Source: Ehretia macrophylla (taxonomy: Eukaryota; Streptophyta; Magnoliopsida; Boraginales; Ehretiaceae). From it: a stretch of DNA of 64,000 nucleotides. Shown here piece by piece: positions 34,980 through 45,245 of this stretch. The first letter of the stretch is position 1. Every line of letters starts with the position of its first letter. Under the pieces are notes generated by a model that ran no database searches, had not been told where the DNA came from, and worked only from the letters and a program-made list of their open reading frames with translations. The stretch lies in the NCBI GenBank assembly GCA_037974665.1, contig CM075764.1, positions 91,332,825 to 91,396,824 on the forward strand. Reading direction: 5' to 3'. Position numbers and translations under genes: made by a program.

Positions 34980-36560
34980 TGCAACAGATTCGTGCAATGG
35001 TTAAATTTACTTTTGACTTAATAGGAAAACATTCTAAGTAAACTCGCAAACAGAAGATTGTTCACTGTTCAGATAGAAGTCGACCTTATCTCAAGAATGC
35101 AGTGAAGATCTTGATAGATGGACATATCATGTTCAACATCTTGTAAGATATATAACAACTATCAAATATCTTTAATTAAGTGAAACTTACAAACATAATG
35201 TCTTAGCTTACAAACATATATTAATCAGGACCACACTCGTAATTTCATAACATATGGACATTTGCCTGCAAATGTACCACTGTAGAAGACAAAAGATATA
35301 TTTTGTTGTCTGGATCAGCATATCTAGTCAAATTTAGGCTTCAATTTTACTTCAAGTTTCCTGAATTTTTGAATCTCTTGTATTAATTGACTTTCTAGTA
35401 TTCTCCATATTTTTGGCATTCCACTTTGCATTTGTTTTGCAAAACATTCTTCCAAGAACAAGTAAATTTTCTTTCATGATTTATATATATATTTCGTAGT
35501 ATATATACACATATCTATAGTTGATCATGGTGTATAAAGAATTTAGAATTCTGAATTGTGACAATATTCTAATTTTATTATTTGTGAAGTCAACTTGTGA
35601 TTTCATAAAGATGGGAGATCATTGTGATGGAATAGAGAAGTCAACACAAATATGAAGCACTCCATGGACGTGCATAATTCTCAAAAGTTATATATTGCTT
35701 TATATGCTAGCACGCAATAGCTTTCTGTGATAAAGACTTGCTTTTTCAAGTTCCTCCTAACCTATACAAAGTGTTCCCCGCTTTTTCTCAGAATCTCTAC
35801 GTGCTCCTCCTCGGCCCTTACCTATTGATCCAAGGGTCATCTTTGATTGTTCATTGTTACTAATGAAATAAATGCAACAAGTCAACAGTATCATCTATTT
35901 CTCATGAAATTAAGAAAATAAATAAATGGCTACACATTTGTACTCGGAAGAGTGGATTCACTGCCACTAAGACTTTGATTCAATAGTATATAACTCGCTA
36001 TGTATACGAGAAATTACGGATTCAAGTCTCACTGGTTATATTATACGACCTTAAACCTCCCCTAAATCAAAAAAAAAAAAAAAAAAAGAGTGGATTGACT
36101 ACATTATGGAACTCTTTGTACCAGTAAGCAGCATTCAACATCAACTACGTATATACACTGTCAAGGTTAGCAGCTTTCACAGAAAGATTAAATAGTATTA
36201 ATGATTGATATTGCGGAGCAACTCTCCACCATGCACAGATCAGTACAGACATGAATAAATAACGGATGTGCAACACATTTGTGCGATGGTTAAATTTACT
36301 TTGACTTAATAGGAAAACATTCCAAGTAGAACTCACAAATGGAAAATTGTTCAGATAAATATCGACCTTATTTCAAGAATGCAGTGAAGATCTTGATAGA
36401 TGGACAAATCATATTCAACATCTTGCAAGACATATACCAACTATCAAATATCTTTAATTAAGTGAAACTTACAAACATATTAATCAGGACCACACTCGTA
36501 ATTCATAACATATATATATTTGCCTGCAAATGTACCACTGCAGAAGTCAAAATATGCAGC
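34980..36560. repeat. Tandem duplication of the F-box downstream flank (about 1.27 kb offset)
   Basis: 34986-35290 and 36262-36545 are about 85-90% alike (from 'ggatgtgcaacag' through 'gaagatcttgatagatgga' to 'tgcctgcaaatgtaccactg'). A third copy is at 58110-58243 and continues at 63794-63920 beyond a copia insertion. The ~530 bp between (35300-35830) shows no gene. A poly-A run is at 36069-36087. Confidence 0.65.
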
Positions 36561-36714
36561 TTTGTGAACAGATGCAAATTGTAAAAAAAATTACTTTTTC
36601 AACGTATATCAGCATATCTAGTCAACGTATTGTGCATCTATTCCACTTCCCATTTCGCTAAGAGAAGAGAAAATGGACATGATTGTTCAAGCAATCTCAA
36701 GAAAATGTAATTTC

Positions 36715-36975
36715 TCATTTTTCAGATCCTCGAGAAAACTTTAATATCTTCTGAACCAACTGAAATTTAGTCTCGAGGTCAAGTTTCGTTTCGGCCTCTA
36801 TTATCATTGTTCTCAATACTTTAGCATTCTTCAGAATATAAGCTACCATTGCTAGTTCATCTTCCAGTCCCTTGAATTGAAGAATGGACATTCTCTGAAA
36901 GCATGACAAGAAGCATATAGGCACTTTCTCAGGTTTGCTCCATCACGTCACATGTGCGACTTCATGACTACAATT
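36715..36975 (-). pseudogene. F-box copy B exon 3 (FBD domain)
   Basis: Begins at 36975 after ctgctgtag. Reads NCSHEVAHVT, then TGA, then WSKPEKVPICFLSCFQRMSI, ELAMVAYILKNAKVLRTMII and LVQKILKFSRGSEK before a TGA at 36715-36717. The latter pieces are a good FBD domain, the usual C-terminus of plant F-box/LRR/FBD proteins. The internal TGA sits where copy A has TGG. Phase 0 at the junction with exon 2. Final exon length 261 bp fits the family. Confidence 0.7.
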
Positions 36976-37057
36976 CTACAGCAGCAACAGAAGAAAGTCA
37001 AGTAACATACAGGTAAAAAATTCTAAGAGCCTCCACTCTCTCGGAGCTTTCACTGAC

Positions 37058-37195
37058 CTGCATATAGGTAAGAAATTTTAATTTATTCAATCCTTTAACA
37101 AAGTCTAGCAGTGAATTCCATCCACAGTATGTGGCTTCCACATGCAATCGAGTTAGTCTTCAGAAGCTTGGGAGCACACCTGCATGGCTAAGAGC
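37058..37195 (-). pseudogene. F-box copy B exon 2
   Basis: 138 bp, phase 0 at both ends. Acceptor ...cttctgtcaag|GCT, donor ATGCAG|GTCAGT. It encodes ALSHAGVLPSF, then TGA, then RLTRLHVEATYCGWN and SLLDFVKGLNKLKFLTYMQ. Copy A has TGG at the stop. Copies of the same exon with the same borders are at 6740-6817 (truncated) and 43855-43992. Confidence 0.7.
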
Positions 37196-39179
37196 CTTGA
37201 CAGAAGTGGACAAAAAAATAAAAGATTAAAATTTGTTTATGTAGCATATTAATAGTTTAGAGGATACTATACACCAAAATAGCAAGGAGGTGAGACAAAA
37301 GGCATTTGATCACCATGTGCAGATGAAATTTCTTGAGCTAAGAAATTTTCACAAGGAAGAATACTTTAAAAATTTCAGTTACATGAATATCATCAAAAGT
37401 AGAATCTATTCATGCAAAGATTGACATTCACTTGAACTACGGGGGAAATATTGTATTAAAAAGTCAGAAAAATATTTATTTTTATTGAGATATTACAGCT
37501 CATCTCAAGCTTGAATCGTCAAAATAGGACATCATATCATACATCTTAGAAGGCATAATAAGAACTGAGAAAACGGAAGGTCATTTCAGCACACACAGAT
37601 CAAGTGAAGAAGCTACATGGCCAAGTGCAAGGGAACCAATAACTCCTGACCATTACAGTGATCAAGCGATTCATGTTATAGGGTGTTATCCCCAGTATTC
37701 CATTTTCCTGACTGCTGCAGCTTACCATTTTACATTTGGTGGAAAGAAGAGATTTTGATTGTTACAGCTTGTTGACGTCTTCATTTAAGAAATTATGGTG
37801 CATAAGGATTTAATTTACAACGTAAATATAGAGCTTCATAAAAATAACATAGATAGTGAATATGATTTCACTGTTCTAAGTAGGAGATCTTGTGGGATAT
37901 CACTTGAGAACACAGAAAGGTTCATCTCATTAGGTGTAAAAATTGAAAAACATAAACGAGCTGGAGGTATTAAACATATAAAATTGGATTGTGATGGTGA
38001 GATGTCCTTGTGCTGCTACCTCTTCTCCAACTCTCATGCCCTCTCTCAATTAAGAGAGAGTATCCACTACTACAATGACAGTACCCCTGTTTATCAGCTA
38101 GCCTCTCTGTCTGATAGAATGCAAGTCACCTATGCTAACGAATAATCTCTCCAATGATTACAAATGATTGAAGCCATAAAATCGGGTGCCAGAACTTTTT
38201 ACTCTAAGACTCTCTGGTACATTCTCCACATATTTTAATAGATTTAAACATTAAGCTTTGTTTTCCTAATTTAAATGTCTAATCGTATATGCCAAAAATT
38301 TCTTGCATGGAGTCTTAGTTAGTTATCGGGCCAATAGGAGTATAACAACTTGATGGAAGTATGTGAAGAGTTATTGTACTTCTGAAGCAATGATCACTAG
38401 AAAAAAGAAAGGTATTTTATAAGCAAGAAAATGAAATAGGAAAGAATTTCTTCTTTTACTATGTGATTAAGGAAAAGTAAAAAAGAAAGCAAGAGCAAAG
38501 AAGTCCCTTCAGCTCTCAAAAATTCTCTTTGACCCTACCACAAGATCCTATATTGGAACAAATCCAAGAGTACCTAGTTTAAAAGAAGACGTTACTCAGT
38601 TAAAAGAAAGCATACGAAGAATCTTCCACATCGTGTCAACTTTGGTCATTCTTCTGAAGAAATTATAATATACTTGTAGAACATTATCTCAAATTATAAA
38701 CAGTCATATACATGCTTATGTGTGCATTAATATAGAGAATCAGGGATATTTATATAAGTAGAGTTTGTAGTGACCTTCAACGAGTAGATCAGTGAAGCTT
38801 GAGTATAAATAACTAGGCGATTAGAAATTAACATGAGTTGTATGTGGCTATTGTCAAGTTGTATAGAATCTTATCAAATAATATTTTCAATTTTCCATTT
38901 TGATAGTTATGCACATATTAATTAGATAAGTGAGATACAATAGTTCATGTTTTGACTGGAATAAATGGTTATCCATTTAACATTGGAAAAGAAAGTTATA
39001 CTCGTGAGCCAAATTAGCTGTAAAACTGTACAAATCAGAATTCTAATTTTGAATTAACGAGTAAAGGCCAAAATTTCCTGGAATCTAATAGATTTATTAA
39101 AGGCAAAAGCAAGAATATAAGAAATTTTTTGGCAAAACCACGAGTCCAAGCTCTCAGGCTAGTTCAGCAGCAAAGTATT

Positions 39180-41489
39180 TGTAATACCCCTCACGTGTAA
39201 AAAGCTTTAGACAACATGGGAGAAGGATGTAAGGTCCACCCCTACTATCAACAACTTTTCTTTTACTTTCTGCCTATGGAATATGGCATCACATGTAGGA
39301 ATATGGAGAAAAGTGTTTACCTTTAAATTTATTTTTACAAAAGCAATGTGGTGTATAACAACTTTACATATAATAATGCATGTCATGATTAAACATGCTC
39401 AAGTTCCAGCTTTTCTTTCCCTTATCAACCGGTGGAGAGTTGGTAATGGACGAGTGAGTTGTTAGGCATTGTCAAGGTTTTAGCTTTTCGTTTCTTTATA
39501 TGCCAAAGCTGGACTATAAATAGAGCCTCCAATGAAGACAATGCGGGAATAGTTTGGCAAAATAAGATGTTGACAAGTTATTACTACATTCATTCTAAAA
39601 TATTTGTGCGGCAATTCCGACAAGGAACAAGTGTTCGTGCGGGATTTTTAGAGATTTTTCCTTCCCGGCTAAGTTGCTATCATGGGTAGGACCGTGAGTG
39701 TTGATATTAAAGGTCTTCACAACTTTGCTCGTGCAAATTAAGTCTTCATATTATGTAGCTTGGAAGTGAGGTAAGTGGGGTTTTTCATCTCTTTCTATTT
39801 TTTCCAGTGTTTCTTGCGTGAACTCGTGTATCTATCTTGTATTGTGTAGTACTTCTATTTATATTGTACTCAATTCTCAATATTACATCACATTCTATTC
39901 ATATTCTTACTCTACTTATACTGTGATGTACTCGTTAATTATTGGTCATATCACATTATTATTAATTCTTGTCACCATGTTATATTCTTACTCGTTGTCA
40001 GGGAATCATATTTTATTCTCCAGTCTCAACTTCCTATTACTCATTCCTTGCTCTCCCCATATGATATTAGTTGAACCTTGATCAATTTTGTACCTGTACA
40101 GTGCATCATCATTCCTAAAGTTATTGTTTCCAACTTCCCTAGTCAAGCCTTCTCATTTAACATACAATATAATTATACTACGAAATCATTTATGAGTTGG
40201 GCATTCTTTATTTATTTCATCATACCCGACTAATCGTTGATACCAATCTTATTAATATTTCTTCTATTTCTTAAATTCCAGAGGATCTTGTATTCTGGAT
40301 TTCATCTTGAAATGACCTTATTCATATAAAATCCTTTATCATCTTGTATCATTTTTCATCACTGAACGATGACAATTAATTTATTCAGTTCTATCTATTA
40401 TTGGTAAATATGGGACTTGCTTCACCCGTATTACTCGTGAATGATATCCATAATTTTTCCGCTGCTTTATTTCTTTTCCCAAATCAACTTAGTCGTGATT
40501 CTTTCCTTTGTTAATATCTTATCTTATCTCGTGTTTACTATTTAATCTTGGCTCGATTCCACATGCTCCCGTACTTATTTATACAGTGGTCATTGTTCTT
40601 ATTTCCTTTCTAAATTAAGTTAGCCATGATTCTTCTCCTTTGTTAAAATCTTATTTCATGTTTACTGTTCAATCTTGACTCGATTCCACGTGTCTTATTC
40701 TTGTTTAATACAATGATCCCTGCCATTATTTTCCTTAAATCCATCATGAATGACTACTATACTTTTATTATAAATTGTGACATATATATATTATTACTCA
40801 AGCTGTGAACTTGACGTGACGTGATTGCGATTTACTCGCTTGTCGTGATGGGATCCCTTAATCGTGTATGCCTATTGGGTGTTATACCCATATAGTGTCA
40901 TGATCGTGATTAATGCTACTATGTAGCCACATCTAATTATCGTGCGTGATATTTATTTTATATCTATTATTTTCAATATTATCTCGTGACAGTGACTTGA
41001 CTCGTGTTAATTCCATTCAAAATACATGAAAAATATCCACGTCAAGTTTTTTTTTTCTTGGTCTCTGTTCTCATCTCATGTTCTTGTTGTGTACTTGTAT
41101 TTTTCATAAGCTTCATTCTAGGGAAAACTCTTACTTAATGAGCATTCGATTCGCTCACCCATTCCTTTTGACTGTTTCTTTTACAGATGATAGAGCTTAA
41201 GTGAAGAGTTAGTGGGAAGGGTAGTCATATCCCAAGATTGAAGATCGTGTAAAAGGAATTGATAATATGTTTCATTAGCGAGAATAATTTGCATTTATAT
41301 AAGGAATGTAAATTTTAAGTATTTGATATGAAACAAATCTTGGAAATGATTTCAATTTAAAGGTCTCTAGTGCTCTGTATATTGCGTGTTTAGTTATAAG
41401 TTTGTCTTGCGTGTTTGAGGGGCTTTTCCTCTTAAATACGCGGTAGTCACGTTCTTAAATTTACCTTGGTAAATTTTGGGGGCGTGACA
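39180..41489 (+). mobile_element. Solo LTR in intron 1 of F-box copy B
   Basis: 2310 bp from TGTAATACCCCTCACG to GGGGGCGTGACA, with the perfect 5 bp duplication gtatt (39175-39179; 41490-41494). Copy A at the matching intron position (about 8895-8905, 'agcaaagcatcattatcag') lacks it. The R/U5-like block (cttacttaatgagcattcgattcgctcacc) is at 41131-41160. No internal domain. Confidence 0.9.
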
Positions 41490-41754
41490 GTATTATCATC
41501 GAAGGATTTCAGATAAGCCACTTATTTCAAACAGGACAGAGACGCAAAACAAGAATGCTGTTGCATACGTTGAGTGATTACAAGAGATAACTCTGATTCG
41601 TGGGTTATTACAACTTGTTTGTATTGTATGAAAAGTACTTGAAACACGCAGAGTATGGCAATGGACACAATGATTTCCAGTCACCAGAATCTATTTAAAA
41701 ATAATAAGACTATACGATCAAAGAGAAGTAGAACAAGAATGTAAGATCAAATAA

Positions 41755-42819
41755 TCAGAAGATTACCTCAAAGGCATCAGTTCTTAGATATAGCTCCTTC
41801 ACGTTATAAACTCCTCGAAGAAGTTTAACAACAGCTTTGGAGTAATGGTCATATTCAGTCAGCGGTCTAGCAAAGTAGAGTTCAATATCTGCTTTATCTA
41901 AAGAGTGCAAACTCTCGACAGAGAAATCCTTCGATAAATGGTCACGTAGATAAAAGCATGTAAGGGCAGGAGCATTTATCTCAAGCTTGTAGTCATCTTC
42001 AGGAAAGAAGCCATCATCTTCATAGAAGTGGAAGGTGAGATTTGTCAATGTAGGAGAAGATATGGTAAAGTTGACCACATTGTCATACGCATCTCTTACG
42101 ATATACAGAGTCTGCAGCGATGAACAGCCAGATACAAGATTACGAAAAGATTCATCGCACTGGAAAATCACGTTGTTGAGCCTCATGGTTTTGAGATTTG
42201 GAAGACAAACCAAGGTTGGGACGTTGAGACTCATAACACCATCTAAATTAAGAAACTCTAGCGTCTTACAAGTGAGAAGACTACAAGGCAGCTGAATGCG
42301 TGGATCAGAAGGGGAAAACAAAGTTGTCGAACAAAACTCGAGCACTTTAACTTGTCTAGCAACTGCAGCGGCTATCCATGTAGTAACAGCATAATCCACA
42401 TAATATTCCATGATCCTAAGAGAAAACGTGTCTATGGATTGTTGATTGAGGAATAGCAAAACCTTACTAACAAAATGTGCAAACTTAATGTTCCAGTCTT
42501 TCGTAGCGCGCCGACTGAACTGCCTGGTGATATAATCGCTGAAAAAGAGATTATGTATATTCTTCCAGAGGAATTTCCACCTTGTTGATAGCAAGCTGGT
42601 GGCCACAGCTTCCTCCGTTCGAAGAAATGAGAGTATGTGAGAAAGAACCGATTCTGGCAAGTTGCTTAGCCTATCAACATCATTTGAAGCTTGTTGGCGC
42701 TTATGGCCAGAAGATCTTGCAAACGACGACATATTAATCGGAGAAGTGGTAACACTATGATGGAAACTCTTTGATTTTGATACCTGTTCTGGGTTTTGGC
42801 TTCCGAGTGAAAACCCCAA
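41755..42819 (-). CDS. F-box/LRR (FBD family) gene, copy B exon 1
   Basis: The longest gene-like ORF not from a transposon. F-box at residues 51-95 of the 354-codon ORF (LSNLPESVLSHILSFLRTEE, then TSLLSTRWKFLWKNI), followed by leucine-rich segments (LPCSLLTCKTLEFLNLDGV, VCLPNLKTMRLNNVIF) and KLEINAPALTCFYLRDH. Such proteins are substrate adaptors of SCF ubiquitin ligases. Comparison with copy A favours the Met at 42730-42732 (MSSFARSSG) as the start. Exon 1 should end at 41767 (GCCTTTGAG|gtaatc); the last codons of the ORF are intron. Splicing to exons 2 and 3 meets a stop 12 codons into exon 2, so only a truncated F-box protein without FBD could be made. It may be a young pseudogene. Confidence 0.75.
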   Translation of the reverse strand: MGFSLGSQNPEQVSKSKSFHHSVTTSPINMSSFARSSGHKRQQASNDVDRLSNLPESVLSHILSFLRTEEAVATSLLSTRWKFLWKNIHNLFFSDYITRQFSRRATKDWNIKFAHFVSKVLLFLNQQSIDTFSLRIMEYYVDYAVTTWIAAAVARQVKVLEFCSTTLFSPSDPRIQLPCSLLTCKTLEFLNLDGVMSLNVPTLVCLPNLKTMRLNNVIFQCDESFRNLVSGCSSLQTLYIVRDAYDNVVNFTISSPTLTNLTFHFYEDDGFFPEDDYKLEINAPALTCFYLRDHLSKDFSVESLHSLDKADIELYFARPLTEYDHYSKAVVKLLRGVYNVKELYLRTDAFEVIF

Positions 42820-42854
42820 CTTGATTTTAGTTGTTTATGTGAGGGAAGATGAAC

Positions 42855-43224
42855 AGTATGTTTGGATTGAGGGGGGAGAATTTAAGAAAGGAGAGGAAAT
42901 GAGAAAATTATAAAGGGAATGAGCGAAGATGAGAGGATTAAATATGTTTGAATAAAGGTGTACGAGTATTTTGTGTTTGGATTAGAAAGAAAATGAAAGA
43001 AAGTAATAAATTTTATGTGTAAAATAATTTTTATAAATGAGATTTACTCTTCTTCTTGTATATTTTACTTTAAATTGAGAGGAAAAAAAAGTGAATTTGG
43101 AAAGAATTATTTTTACCTTTTTACTTTTTTTAAAAAAAAAGCTTTTAAAACAAATAAGGAATAAATTTTTTTAATCTCTCTCCTTACCTTCGCTTTTTCC
43201 CATTCCTTTTAATCCAAACATACT
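42855..43224. mobile_element. MITE-like element with 14 bp terminal inverted repeats
   Basis: Ends agtatgtttggatt and aatccaaacatact are perfect inverted repeats 370 bp apart. Internal echoes (tatgtttgaataaagg at 42945; tgtttggattagaaag at 42975; tctctctccttacc near the right end against ggggggagaa... near the left) support a non-autonomous TIR element just upstream of F-box copy B. No clear target-site duplication. If old, it could carry part of the promoter region. Confidence 0.6.
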
Positions 43225-43730
43225 CTAAGTTTTTTGGGGGAAGGATAATTTTAAGTAAGGATGGTAATTGGGTGAGTTTAGCTTCACTATCTCTTTAAAT
43301 GGAGAGGGTATTAGGTGAGAAATTAGAAATGAGACAACACTTGTACCTTATCTGGAGACATTTTTGGCTTTACAAGACTTATCTCGTCCGAAAAAAAGCC
43401 ATGGGACGGAGGGTGAATATTAAATTTTAGTCTTTGTGCGGGGCCCGAGCAAGGACGGTTGGGGTGTACGAATTAACATTCCTCACTCTATAAAACCTGC
43501 CTGCATATATTTGTTTAAAGTTTTTTTTTTATTTATTTAGTTCTTATACATGTACCAAAATTTAAAGCTTAGAAGTGTAAAAGCATAAGAAGATGACGTT
43601 AGACAAGTATTATTAAATTGGAGGAAAAAAATTAATCACTCAAACAAAATTATAATCATTCTTTTAATAAATATACTACGTGCATTATTTGGCCTTTGTA
43701 ATTATTTTACATGAATACGTTCGCCCCCGC
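43225..43730. other. No recognisable gene
   Basis: AT-rich sequence between the MITE-like element and the CACCC microsatellite; no ORF with a known domain. Confidence 0.5.
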
Positions 43731-43829
43731 CACCCCACCCCACCCCACCCCACCCCACCCCACCTCACCTCACCTCACCTCACCTCACCTCACCTCATCT
43801 CACCACCCCACCCCACCTCACCTCATCTC
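43731..43829. repeat. (CACCC)n/(CACCT)n microsatellite
   Basis: About 100 bp of pentanucleotide units that switch from CACCC to CACCT, then CATCT, then repeat a shortened CACCC-to-CACCT pattern. Confidence 0.9.
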
Positions 43830-43854
43830 ATATCAGCTCTCTCTTTTTACTGAC

Positions 43855-43992
43855 TTGTGTATATGCAAGAAATTCTAATTTATTCAAGCCTTTAACCAAG
43901 TCAAGCAGTGAATTTCAACCACAGTATTCAGCTTCCACAGTCAACTGAGTTAGTCTTCGAAAGCTTGGGATCACACCAGCGTAGCTAAGAGC
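43855..43992 (-). pseudogene. F-box copy C: orphan exon 2
   Basis: 138 bp, same borders and phase as exon 2 of copy B. Reads ALSYAGVIPSFRRLTQLTVE, AEYCG, TGA, NSLLDLVKGLNKLEFLAYTQ. The TGA replaces the tryptophan codon of copy B (CGWNS). Intronic flank similarity extends to about 44085 and stops. No exon 1 or 3 of this copy is in the window. Confidence 0.7.
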
Positions 43993-44129
43993 CTTCACAA
44001 AGTGGACAAAAAAATTAAATTGTGCTTATGTCCCATATTAATGGTTTAGAGGATAATACACACCACAATTAGCAAGGAGGTGAGCTATCCTCGGAATTTT
44101 GCCCACGTCGTTCTTTTTGCAGGTGGAAG

Positions 44130-44316
44130 AAAGAGAAAATTTTACATTTAATTCTTATTATTTTGTAAAAAAATTTAGTTTAGTCTTAATTGTTTAAAAT
44201 ATTTTAATTTAGTTTTTATTATTTTATCAAAAATTTTAATTTCGTCTCTATTATTTAATTTTTTTTAATTTTATCTTTATTATTTTCTAAAAGTTTCAAT
44301 TTCGCCTTATGGGTGC
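44130..44316. repeat. AT-rich ~31 bp tandem repeat
   Basis: About five degenerate units on 'tttagttttattattttatcaaaaattttaat', just left of the Tat-type element. Confidence 0.55.
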
Positions 44317-44816
44317 TGTTGAGGTCGGAAATCCTCGCAACTGAGGTTGTACGGCTACGCCTTATTGAGCTGAACTTTCAGGTTGGCCTCCGAGCTGAAC
44401 TTTCGATTTGGCCTCCGAGCTGAACTTTCAAGTTGGCCTCCGAGTTGAATTTTCAGGTCGGCAACTGAATCTGCACAAGGAAAAGGAAGGAAAAGGCGGG
44501 GTGATGACCAGGATTTTCCCCTTGGGCGTGCGAATGATTAGTATGTCCGAGCTGGCAAGGTAGCTGAGAGCATTTAATGACGAGTTACCTTTGAAATGAA
44601 GGGGATGGAGCTCTATTTATACTAAATTCGGGTCTGACAGCATTTAATGTTGTGCAGCTTTATGTCCCATCGGAACAACTGGCACTGAGGTTGGGGTTTT
44701 CCAGGGTCGGATTAGCATCCAGGTTGGGCATTTAGCTGAATGCGCCGGGCCCTGCTCTGATTAGCCCGTCTCAGCTCGGCGTGGGTAACTCACTTCAGCT
44801 CAACGTGGGTAACTCA
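44317..44816 (-). mobile_element. 3' LTR of the Tat-type element
   Basis: On the plus strand runs from tgttgaggtcggaaatcctcg to gtgggtaactca (500 bp). A purine tract (agaggggagggattga on the minus strand, about 44820-44836) precedes its minus-strand start. A 25-30 bp motif (gtgggtaactcacttcagctcaac) is duplicated at its right end. The phrase 'ctgaactttc...ttggcctccgag' is tandemly repeated three times (44372-44460). Confidence 0.8.
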
Positions 44817-45016
44817 CTTCAATCCCTCCCCTCTAAGTCGAGATCGAGGGGGTGAGATCTAGAATTGGGAGTTGCTCCCGAGCTAGAGGTGCCCGACCCC
44901 GGCAGAGTAAGGATGGCTACGTCAGCGACGCATGCCCTTCAGATAACTGACATGTCACCTGGCGGTTCTGACAAGAGGCGACGTTTGGGCTCCCCGAGGC
45001 GATTTTCAGAAGTGTC

Positions 45017-45024
45017 TATAAATA
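45017..45024 (+). promoter_or_regulatory. TATA box of the antisense gene
   Basis: TATAAATA on the plus strand lies about 222 bp upstream of the ATG at 45246, with a likely start of transcription near 45050 (ttcatttcacacttcgc). It is outside the LTR and points toward the antisense gene. Prediction only. Confidence 0.55.
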
Positions 45025-45245
45025 AGGCCTTGACATCCGAGATTCATTTCACACTTCGCTTTCAACTTTAAAGAGTTTTAGATCGGATACCAGAGTGGTT
45101 GGACGCATTTAGCTCAAAAAGAATCTTCTCGGGATTTTCAGCTCGGAACCAGCTAGGTCGGGTCACATTCCGCAACCAAGAGAAGTAGGTACGTCCCGAC
45201 TCCCTTTAATCATTCCTGTACATTTATATTTAGTCTGTAGATAGG

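Noticed and set aside
37795..38145. 116-codon plus-strand ORF in the F-box copy B intron
   Set aside because: Same reasoning as for 7586-7888. It keeps an open frame but has no known domain or sign of selection visible by eye.
39818..40081. Hydrophobic Tyr/Leu/Ser-rich plus-strand ORF as a possible membrane protein
   Set aside because: Lies within a solo LTR in T-rich sequence; hydrophobicity follows from base composition.
45189..45240. A 5'-UTR intron (gtacgt...ctgtag) before the antisense gene ATG
   Set aside because: Good donor and acceptor sequences, but 52 bp is shorter than plant introns usually are. Kept out of the gene model.
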